Notes under the pieces: generated by a model
The model's input: the letters and a program-made list of their open reading frames with translations, nothing else
What the model was told of the DNA's origin: nothing
Database searches by the model: none
Source: Mycobacterium sp. 050128
GTDB lineage: Bacteria; Actinomycetota; Actinomycetes; Mycobacteriales; Mycobacteriaceae
Direction: 5' to 3'
DNA length: 64,000 nucleotides
Assembly: GCF_036409155.1 (NCBI RefSeq)
Contig: NZ_JAZGLW010000001.1
Location: forward strand, 2,852,001-2,916,000
Made by a program: the position numbers and the translations under genes
Shown: positions 58,312-64,000 of the stretch, piece after piece
How the letters are laid out: every line of letters starts with the position of its first letter
How positions within the stretch are numbered: position 1 is the first letter of the stretch

Positions 58312-58388
58312 TTGAGTGTGCGCTCGGGGTGGGCCGGCCTGGCGTGTCGCCGCCCTATACGCACACTCAAAGCCGCCGGCGCACACTC
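58312..58388. repeat. Palindromic GAGTGTGCGC element
   Basis: TTGAGTGTGCG (58312-58322) is perfectly inverted as CGCACACTCAA (58360-58370), and GAGTGTGCGC (58314-58323) is inverted again as GCGCACACTC (58379-58388), giving two alternative right arms. It overlaps the last codons of the TetR gene. Its layout (GAG-N-TGCGCTC start, GC-rich middle, inverted end) recalls the 59-bp repeats near 16.4 and 17.4 kb. Confidence 0.6.
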
Positions 58389-58981
58389 GGCGCCCGCTCA
58401 TTGGCGAACCCGCGTACCACGTGCGCGCAGACGAATTCGGTGACGACGTCTGGGTCGTTCATATCCCGGATCGGCGACGACGTGCTGAACAACGAGAACA
58501 GGATTCGCGCGAACCATTCGCCGGCCGCTTCGATGTCGAGGTCCTTGCGGACCTCACCGGTCAGCTTGGCCGCGGACAGATAGGGCGAGAGGAAGTCCAC
58601 GCATTCGCGCAGCAACACTGCGGCGTCCTTGGTCAACAGCAGGCTGATCGCATCTTCGTCGAAGTACTTCTCCGATGCGATGACCCGCCGTGCCTGGGTC
58701 ACGAAAACTGCCGCCGAACATAGCTTTTCCTCAAGGGTACTGCCCCGGTCCATCGCCTTGGTCATCTCGAGATAGAACCGCTGCGACGCGTGCTCGGCGC
58801 ACGCCTCCACGATCGAAGCCTTGTCGCTGAAGTACTCGTAGATGGTGCTGCGCGACACCCCGGCTCGCTTGGCGATATCGACGATCGTGGCCTTTTGCAG
58901 ACCCTGCTTGCCGAAACAGGAGAACGCCGACTCGATGATGAGCTCGCGGGTATCGGTCACGGTGGAAGCCTGGGCAGTCAT
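58367..58981 (-). CDS. TetR/AcrR-family regulator
   Basis: A 204-residue regulator with a TetR helix-turn-helix at about residues 15-60 (IIESAFSCFGKQGLQKATIVDIAKRAGVSRSTIYEYF) and an all-helical ligand domain. Its ATG overlaps the stop of the alcohol dehydrogenase (ATGA), making it the last gene of the long minus-strand CoA-ester operon. The obvious inference is that it controls that operon, with an acyl-CoA or related ligand. The promoter lies beyond the window, so no operator can be checked. Confidence 0.9.
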   Translation of the reverse strand: MTAQASTVTDTRELIIESAFSCFGKQGLQKATIVDIAKRAGVSRSTIYEYFSDKASIVEACAEHASQRFYLEMTKAMDRGSTLEEKLCSAAVFVTQARRVIASEKYFDEDAISLLLTKDAAVLLRECVDFLSPYLSAAKLTGEVRKDLDIEAAGEWFARILFSLFSTSSPIRDMNDPDVVTEFVCAHVVRGFANERAPSVRRRL

Positions 58982-60048
58982 GGGACCAACGCCCCCCGGG
59001 GCACCAGGCCGGCATCCGCCGAGGCAAACGCATCGTTGATGTCGCTCAGGTGAAACGGATCCGGCATCAGCCGGCCGAAAGGGAAACTGCTGTGCTGCAG
59101 GAAGGACAAGCCGATCGCCAAGGTGACCGGGTCGTAGAGCATCACGCCGCGGATCGACTTGTTGCCGTAGACCAGCGCGCTCGGGTCGAGTTCGAAGGTC
59201 CGCCCCATTCCGACATTGCCGACCTCGAGCAGCGTGCCGCTGTTGTTGAGGAATGAGACACCGTCGGGAATGACACCCGGCACCCCGACTACCTCGAGCA
59301 CCCAATCGGCTCCGATGCCGTCGGTGCGTGCCCGCACCCGTTCGGCGACTTCTGCGGTCGAGATGCCGCTCGCGTCGATGCAGTGCGTGGCACCGAAATC
59401 GGCTGCCACATCGAGGCGTGCGGCAATCTTGTCGATGACGATGACCTCGGCGGCACCTGCGGTACGCGCGACGGCTGCGGCGTTGATGCCCAGCCCGCCC
59501 GCGCCCTGGATCACGACGCTATCGCCCATCCGCACGTCGCGTAGCGCGAACAACACCTGTGCCAGTGCGCAATTGAGCGGCGCGACGGCCTCGTCAGCAA
59601 TGTCCTCGGGAACCTTGTACAGCGGTTGTCGTCGGCTGGTGTAGTAGTACTCACCGTAGGCCCCGACGAAGTGTGGCGCCTGCTCGTGGGTTCGGTATTC
59701 GCCGGCCATCAGGTTCTGGCAGGCGTGCCACCGGCCGCGCGCACAGGCGTGACATTCACCGCAGAACCAAAAGTAGGGCGCCACAACGCGATCGCCGACG
59801 GCAAGAGGTTTGCCGGTCGCGTCGGTGCGCAGCCCCTCGCCGAGCTCGGCGATCTCGCCGACCATTTCGTGGCCCATCGCATACGGACACGGCAATGGCA
59901 GCTCGCCGCGATAGATGTGCAGGTCGGATCCGCAGATCCCGGCCATCCGCAGTTTGAGCGCGGCGGTTCCCGGCGCCGGTGCGGACAACGGAAACTCGGC
60001 AAGCTCGATCGGCCCCCCGACTGCGGTCAACAATGCGAGTTTCGGCAT
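58978..60048 (-). CDS. Zinc-dependent medium-chain alcohol dehydrogenase
   Basis: A 356-residue MDR-family enzyme. Catalytic zinc ligands are the Cys and His/Glu in GICGSDLH and GHEMVGE; the structural-zinc lobe is FCGECHACARGRWHACQN; the NAD-binding motif is VIQGAGGLGINAAA followed by VIDK, indicating NAD. It may oxidise an alcohol or aldehyde arising from the side chain processed by the upstream genes, such as after an Ltp2-like retro-aldol cut. That role is inferred from operon position only. Confidence 0.9.
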   Translation of the reverse strand: MPKLALLTAVGGPIELAEFPLSAPAPGTAALKLRMAGICGSDLHIYRGELPLPCPYAMGHEMVGEIAELGEGLRTDATGKPLAVGDRVVAPYFWFCGECHACARGRWHACQNLMAGEYRTHEQAPHFVGAYGEYYYTSRRQPLYKVPEDIADEAVAPLNCALAQVLFALRDVRMGDSVVIQGAGGLGINAAAVARTAGAAEVIVIDKIAARLDVAADFGATHCIDASGISTAEVAERVRARTDGIGADWVLEVVGVPGVIPDGVSFLNNSGTLLEVGNVGMGRTFELDPSALVYGNKSIRGVMLYDPVTLAIGLSFLQHSSFPFGRLMPDPFHLSDINDAFASADAGLVPRGALVP

Positions 60049-60075
60049 GGGTGCCCTCCCCTCTACGACCCGCGC

Positions 60076-61242
60076 TTACCCGGCCGGCGCGAGAATCAAG
60101 CCACTGGTCGGCACACCGGTCCCGGAGGTGACCAACACGTGTTCGACGTTGTCGACCTGGTTGTGTGACGTTCCGCGGACCTGCCGCACGCCCTCGGTAA
60201 TGCCGTTCATCCCGTGGATGTAGGCCTCGCCGAGCAACCCGCCATTGGTGTTGATCGGGAATTCCCCGCCCAGCGACAGTCGCTCCACGGTGGCGAAGTC
60301 TTTGGCTTCGCCGCGCCCGCAGAAGCCGAGTTCCTCGAGCTGGGTGAACACGAACGGCGTGAAATGGTCGTAAATGAAGGCGGTTTGAATGTCTTGGGGT
60401 TTGAGGCCCGAATCGCGCCACAGCCGGTCGGCGACCACACCCATCTCCGGGAGCCCGGTGATGTCGTCGCGGTAGTAGCTGGTCATCATCTCCCCATTGG
60501 CGGCCGCGCCCTGTGCGGCGGCCGTGATGATCGCCGGCGGCTGCTTCAGGTCACGCGCCCGTTCGGCACTGGTCACCACCAGCGCGACACCGCCGTCGCT
60601 CTCCTGACAGCAATCCAGCAGTCGCAGTACGGGTTCGACGATCCAGCGCGACTGCTGGTGGTCTTCCAACGTGATCGGGCGCTGGTAGAACCACGCGTCG
60701 GGGTTGGTCGCGGCGTGTTTGCGGTCGACGACGGCGATGCGGCCGAAGTCTTCGTTGGTGACGCCGTAGGTCGACATGTAACGCTGGGCGTGCATCGCGA
60801 CCCACGCCGCGGGAGTGAGCAATCCGAAGGGCGCGTAGTGCGCCATGAACAGCGGTGTCTCCGACATGTTGCGCCCGCTGCCGCCGAACCGGAACCCGGA
60901 ACGTTCGTTGAAGGCCCGCCAGCACACCACCACATCGGCGACCCCGGTCGCGACAGCCATCGCCGCATGCACGACGGTGCCGGCCGCCGCGCCGCCGCCG
61001 TGATGCACGCGGGAGAAGAAGCTGAGATCGCCGATGCCCACGTTGCGGGCGATGTCGATCTCGTCGCTGGAGTCCATCGTGAAGGTGACCATGCCGTCGA
61101 CGTCGCTAAGCGACAGCCCCGCATCGTCGAGTGCGGCGCTGACCGCCTCGCATGCCAATTGCAGTTCACTGCGCCCGGATTCCTTGGAGAACTCGGTCTG
61201 GCCGATGCCGACGATCGCGCAACTTCCGGGCAGGCGACTCAT
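60076..61242 (-). CDS. Ltp2-like thiolase-superfamily protein (SCP2/steroid aldolase type)
   Basis: A 388-residue thiolase-fold protein with the opening SCAIVGIGQTEFSKESGR, HHGGGAAAGTVVHAAMAVATG and the C-terminal GEFPINTNGGLLGEAYIHGMNG. It lacks the two-Cys thiolase pattern, as do Ltp2 aldolases, which release propionyl-CoA from steroid side chains together with the DUF35 domain of ChsH2. Such a DUF35 protein is encoded 1.6 kb upstream in this operon. Its ATG overlaps the MaoC stop (ATGA). The real substrate may be a steroid, a bile acid or another branched acyl-CoA. Confidence 0.87.
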   Translation of the reverse strand: MSRLPGSCAIVGIGQTEFSKESGRSELQLACEAVSAALDDAGLSLSDVDGMVTFTMDSSDEIDIARNVGIGDLSFFSRVHHGGGAAAGTVVHAAMAVATGVADVVVCWRAFNERSGFRFGGSGRNMSETPLFMAHYAPFGLLTPAAWVAMHAQRYMSTYGVTNEDFGRIAVVDRKHAATNPDAWFYQRPITLEDHQQSRWIVEPVLRLLDCCQESDGGVALVVTSAERARDLKQPPAIITAAAQGAAANGEMMTSYYRDDITGLPEMGVVADRLWRDSGLKPQDIQTAFIYDHFTPFVFTQLEELGFCGRGEAKDFATVERLSLGGEFPINTNGGLLGEAYIHGMNGITEGVRQVRGTSHNQVDNVEHVLVTSGTGVPTSGLILAPAG

Positions 61243-61706
61243 GCTTGGGCCTTTGTGAAAGCTCCGTCGAGCAGGCTGAGGATCGCCGTCCCCGAGACAT
61301 GATCGCCCAGGCTGTTGGACCCCCGGAAGGTCACCTCGACGAAGTTCTCTCCGTCCGTCCCTTCGGTTTTGCCGGTCACGGTGCCGGTGAAGCGCAGCGG
61401 ATCGTCCGGGAAGCACGGCACGCCAAGGCGGATCGAGAGATTTTTGACCATCGCTTCGGGGCCGGCCCAATCCGTCAGAAAACGCACGCAATATCCGTTG
61501 GTGGTCAGGATGTTCATGAACAGGTTGGGCGAGCCCTGTTTCTTCGCGTATTCCACGTCGTGATGTACCGGCATGAAGTCACGCGAGGCGATCGCGCCGG
61601 CCACGATCATCGTTGTGGTGATCGGGATTTCGAGCGGGCTGACCTCGTCCCCGACGTTGATGTCGGCCCACTTCAAGGTCGTGGTGCGGTTTGCGGTCGT
61701 CGTCAT
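61239..61706 (-). CDS. MaoC-like hydratase subunit (ChsH1-like)
   Basis: A 155-residue single hot-dog protein: INVGDEVSPLEIPIT, the segment ASRDFMPVHHDVEYAKKQG with the hydratase Asp-His pair, and LFMNILTTNGYCVRFLTDW. In cholesterol catabolism ChsH1 pairs with the MaoC domain of ChsH2 to form a heteromeric enoyl-CoA hydratase; the protein at 63236 is the expected partner. ATG 61706 is used. Overlaps with its downstream neighbour suggest tight co-expression. Confidence 0.88.
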   Translation of the reverse strand: MTTTANRTTTLKWADINVGDEVSPLEIPITTTMIVAGAIASRDFMPVHHDVEYAKKQGSPNLFMNILTTNGYCVRFLTDWAGPEAMVKNLSIRLGVPCFPDDPLRFTGTVTGKTEGTDGENFVEVTFRGSNSLGDHVSGTAILSLLDGAFTKAQA

Positions 61707-61717
61707 CGGTTTCCTTC

Positions 61718-62818
61718 TCAATAGGTGCTGCCGATACCGGCCAGCTGCGCGGTGGCGGGACCAAGAGTGAGTTCGTTGTGCTTGGCCCAGAGGAAATAAC
61801 GGTGCAGGGGATAGGTGATGTCGATCCCGATGCCGCCATGAACCTGCTGGGCGGCCGACGCAACGCGAGCACCGGCGTCGGCGGCCCAGAATTTCGCGAT
61901 GCGGGCCGCCCGGCGCGCCGCTTTCAAGGGGCGTCCGTTCGCGATCAGCCAGGCCGCATGCCAGGTGGTCCAGCGGATCGCTTCGACGTCGATGAAGGCG
62001 TCGGCCAGTCGCTGCTGCACGGCCTGGAAGCTGCCGATCGGTCGTCCGAATTGTTCACGGCCACTGGTGTATTCAGCGGCGATCCGCAGAGCCCGCTCGG
62101 TGACGCCAAGCTGGATCGCACACAGCCCGATCAGCGCCCGGGTGTGCAGCGATTCGATTGTGCCCTCCAGCCGGTCAGCATCGGAAACTGTCGCACCGCA
62201 GAGGAATACGTCTGCATGCGGTTCTCGGCTGGTGGTGGCTACCGGTCGAATCTCGACGCCCGGGGCGTCGCTGGGCAGCAGGAACAGGCTCACCCGCCCG
62301 TCGTCGGTGGTGGCGGGCACCAACACGGTGTCGGCAAGCTGGGCCGCCGGCACCAGTTCCTTGGCCCCGTCCAGGCGCCAGTTCTGGCCGTCGCGAACGG
62401 CTTTGGTGACAGGCCTGAGCGGGTCGGAACGGCCGGGTTCGGCCAGCCCGGCGGTGAGGATGCGAGTTCCGGCGATGACGCCGGGCAGGAACCGCTGTTG
62501 TTGCTCGCGACTACCGTGGCGGGCGATCGGGTCCGCGCCCAGCACCAGGGTCGCGTAGGCCGGCACCGGGGCCACGCTCCACCCGACCTCGGCCAGCAAC
62601 ACGCCGAGTTCCACGAAGCCGCCGCCGTTACCTCCCAACGACTCCGGCAACGCGGTGCCCAGCAGGTCGACGGCCGCGAGTTCTTGCCAGAGCAAGGGGT
62701 CGAAGCGGGTCTCGCCGGCTTCGAGCTCGGTCAGTCGCTCCGGGGTGGCGCGGCGGACAAACAGGTCGCGGGCCACCTTGCGGACGGTCTCTTGTTCTTC
62801 GGTGAAGGTGAAATCCAT
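61718..62818 (-). CDS. Acyl-CoA dehydrogenase (FadE, ChsE1-like subunit)
   Basis: A 366-residue acyl-CoA dehydrogenase: MDFTFTEEQETVRKVARDLF start, middle domain TAGLAEPGRSDPLRPVT, and C-terminal QQVHGGIGIDITYPLHRYFLW. In the cholesterol cluster ChsE1 and ChsE2 form a heterotetramer in which each subunit supplies part of the FAD site; the truncated gene at the window end would be the second subunit here. It sits between the DUF35 gene and the small MaoC gene. Substrate is inferred to be a short side-chain acyl-CoA. Confidence 0.9.
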   Translation of the reverse strand: MDFTFTEEQETVRKVARDLFVRRATPERLTELEAGETRFDPLLWQELAAVDLLGTALPESLGGNGGGFVELGVLLAEVGWSVAPVPAYATLVLGADPIARHGSREQQQRFLPGVIAGTRILTAGLAEPGRSDPLRPVTKAVRDGQNWRLDGAKELVPAAQLADTVLVPATTDDGRVSLFLLPSDAPGVEIRPVATTSREPHADVFLCGATVSDADRLEGTIESLHTRALIGLCAIQLGVTERALRIAAEYTSGREQFGRPIGSFQAVQQRLADAFIDVEAIRWTTWHAAWLIANGRPLKAARRAARIAKFWAADAGARVASAAQQVHGGIGIDITYPLHRYFLWAKHNELTLGPATAQLAGIGSTY

Positions 62819-62828
62819 CGGGCGTTAC

Positions 62829-63239
62829 CTAGCTGCTCGGCCGGAACTGGTGCAGCACAAGACCTTCCGAACCGGGACCGTCGAAGGACCGGTAGAAGAC
62901 CTCGACCGGCATTCCGACGGTGACGTCCGCCGGGTCGATGTCACAGAGATTCGATACCAGCCGCACGCCCTCGGCGAGCTCCACCAGCACCACGATGTAG
63001 GGGTACTCGAAGAAGGGAAACTTGGGTTCGTGCGGCATCACGTAGCTGTAGACGGTGCCGCGGCCCGACGATTCGATGGCCTCCCACTCCAGCGAACGGC
63101 AGTGGGGGCACATGGGCCGTGCCGGATTGCGCAGCGTTGCGCATCCCTTGCAGCGCTGGATCAGCAGCTTGTGCTCGCGCAGCCCGTTCCAGAAGAACTC
63201 GGTGTCCGGACTGATCGCCGGTGCCAGGCGGGTGCTCAT
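62829..63239 (-). CDS. DUF35 OB-fold/zinc-ribbon protein (ChsH2 C-terminal half)
   Basis: A 136-residue protein with an N-terminal zinc ribbon (RCKGCATLRNPARPMCPHC, four Cys) and an OB-fold (SSGRGTVYSYVMPHEPKF, FPYIVVLVELAEG). In M. tuberculosis this domain is the C-terminal half of ChsH2 and docks the Ltp2 aldolase. Here it is a separate gene whose ATG overlaps the stop of the MaoC gene (ATGA). Both borders look normal, so this is a true two-gene arrangement and not a frameshift. Confidence 0.9.
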   Translation of the reverse strand: MSTRLAPAISPDTEFFWNGLREHKLLIQRCKGCATLRNPARPMCPHCRSLEWEAIESSGRGTVYSYVMPHEPKFPFFEYPYIVVLVELAEGVRLVSNLCDIDPADVTVGMPVEVFYRSFDGPGSEGLVLHQFRPSS

Positions 63240-63787
63240 GAGTTCTCCGGCTTGAAACGCAGTACCCGGAATCGTTGCCGGCCCAGCACTTCGCCGTTTT
63301 GATCGGAATACGTGATCACCCAGGTCAGGAAGAAGCCGGACCCTTTCGCGGTCTTCTTCTCGTCGGAGACTTCCTCGAACACCGACGTCGCGCTGATCAC
63401 GTCGCCCAGCCGGGGATAGCGTTCGATCTCGAATTCCGAGTTGGTCGCGACCGTGCTGCTGTATCCGGCTTCGTCCAGGAACGCCGTGGGGTTGTTCGTG
63501 ATCTCCATCGGTGCCCCGCCGCGCTCGCCGATCCCCTCCAGCTTGGGCGACGGCATCGTCCAGGTCTGCAGCATGACCGGCGGCGACACGATGCCGCCGA
63601 ACCGCGAGGCTGCCGCGAACTCCGGATCGAGGTACACCGGGTTCATGTCGTCCAGCGCGTACGCCCAATGCCGGATCATCGGCTGATTCACCGGATCCGG
63701 TGCCACCGTGGGCTTTCCGCTCCCCCCGGTCGGCTTGTTCACGAGCCCCCGCAACTTGGCGAGGAACTCGGGATCGTGGTTGGTCAC
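63236..63787 (-). CDS. MaoC-like hydratase subunit (ChsH2 N-terminal half)
   Basis: A 183-residue hot-dog protein: MIRHWAYALDDMNPVYLDPE, RFGGIVSPPVMLQTWTM and, later, DVISATSVFEEVSDEKKTAKG with FLTWVITYSDQ. It corresponds to the N-terminal half of ChsH2. Together with the DUF35 protein (136 residues) it totals 319 residues, close to the single ChsH2 chain as I recall (311). Start is GTG 63787, overlapping the dehydrogenase stop (GTGA). It probably pairs with the MaoC protein at 61239. Confidence 0.88.
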   Translation of the reverse strand: MTNHDPEFLAKLRGLVNKPTGGSGKPTVAPDPVNQPMIRHWAYALDDMNPVYLDPEFAAASRFGGIVSPPVMLQTWTMPSPKLEGIGERGGAPMEITNNPTAFLDEAGYSSTVATNSEFEIERYPRLGDVISATSVFEEVSDEKKTAKGSGFFLTWVITYSDQNGEVLGRQRFRVLRFKPENS

Positions 63788-64000
63788 TTGCTGGATCCTC
63801 CTGACTGTTCCTGAGCAGGTTGGGGCGCCCGCAGGTCACGTGGTGCTCGAGGCATGCCCAATCCCGCCATGGCGATGATGTCACGCTGAATTTCGTTGGC
63901 CCCGCCGCCGAACGTGTTGATGACCGCGAACCGGTACGCGGACTCCAGCGCCCCGCGTAGTGGCGCGTCGTTGCCCGTGCGTACTCCGTTGTGGTCGAGC
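63784..64000 (-). CDS. Acyl-CoA dehydrogenase, C-terminal part (runs off window)
   Basis: Only the last 71 codons are present, since the gene continues past the window edge. They read ALESAYRFAVINTFGGGANE then IQRDIIAMAGLGMPRAP, the C-terminal FAD/dimer segment of acyl-CoA dehydrogenases. The TGA overlaps the GTG of the MaoC gene. It would be the ChsE2-like partner of the 61718-62818 dehydrogenase. Nothing can be said of its N-terminal part. Confidence 0.85.
   Translation of the reverse strand, partial: LDHNGVRTGNDAPLRGALESAYRFAVINTFGGGANEIQRDIIAMAGLGMPRAPRDLRAPQPAQEQSGGSSK

Noticed and set aside
62829..63787. Frameshift between MaoC and DUF35 halves of ChsH2
   Set aside because: The junction is a clean ATGA with a normal start and stop, and both proteins have complete ends, so it is two genes by design.

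Overview
The window reads as chromosomal DNA of a non-tuberculous Mycobacterium: very high GC, G/C-ending codons, many 4-base start/stop overlaps, and lineage-typical genes (mmpL, pimE, lpqW, mshB, fbiC, a mycolic-acid methyltransferase family gene, TB8.4, a 13E12-family gene). From memory, gene order follows the M. tuberculosis segment from about Rv1135A to Rv1188, with several islands that differ. I saw no tRNA, rRNA, CRISPR array or complete insertion sequence.

Layout. 0.1-3.8 kb: an aldehyde dehydrogenase, a full thiolase and an enoyl-CoA hydratase. 3.8-6.5 kb (minus): a type III polyketide synthase, an isoprenylcysteine-methyltransferase-like gene broken by one in-frame TAG, and an FAD oxidoreductase; this gene trio matches phenolic-lipid clusters of the srsABC type. 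6.6-9.8 kb: two related NAD(P)-binding proteins around a CPBP membrane protease. 9.9-16.4 kb: a crotonase, mcr, a short-chain dehydrogenase, an uninterrupted mmpL13 and a methyltransferase. 16.4-17.4 kb: a DUF559 nuclease-like gene bounded by two similar 59-bp palindromic repeats. 17.4-25.7 kb: sirtuin, GntR regulator, methyltransferases, an F420-binding protein, small proteins, two secreted Ala/Pro-rich proteins, pimE and a pterin dehydratase. 25.8-38.5 kb: a cyclopropane-synthase-like gene, an F420-type oxidoreductase, mutT2, typA, lpqW, a TetR regulator, mshB, a small-protein/membrane-protein pair, fbiC and TB8.4.

38.9-50.6 kb: fdxC and dapC, then a block that differs from M. tuberculosis: a K+/amino-acid-type permease with an OB-fold tail, an esterase, a GAP-family membrane protein, a 38-residue membrane protein in front of a YeiH-type sulfate exporter, and a stf0-cysD-cysNC operon. 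Where I recall the polyacyltrehalose locus of M. tuberculosis, this genome carries sulfate activation and trehalose sulfotransfer. 50.7-57.4 kb: a 13E12-family HNH gene whose start codon lies inside a LexA-like box, then pruC/pruA/pruB for proline catabolism and an AlkA-like glycosylase. 57.4-64 kb (minus): two small acidic proteins, then an operon of acyl-CoA dehydrogenases, MaoC proteins, a DUF35 protein, an Ltp2-like thiolase, a dehydrogenase and a TetR regulator. It resembles the steroid side-chain cluster chsE-chsH-ltp2, but ChsH2 is encoded as two genes.

Functional themes are CoA-ester beta-oxidation, envelope lipid and glycolipid synthesis and export, thiol/F420 redox metabolism, and sulfur activation. 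Comparisons with M. tuberculosis rest on remembered gene order; no database was searched.
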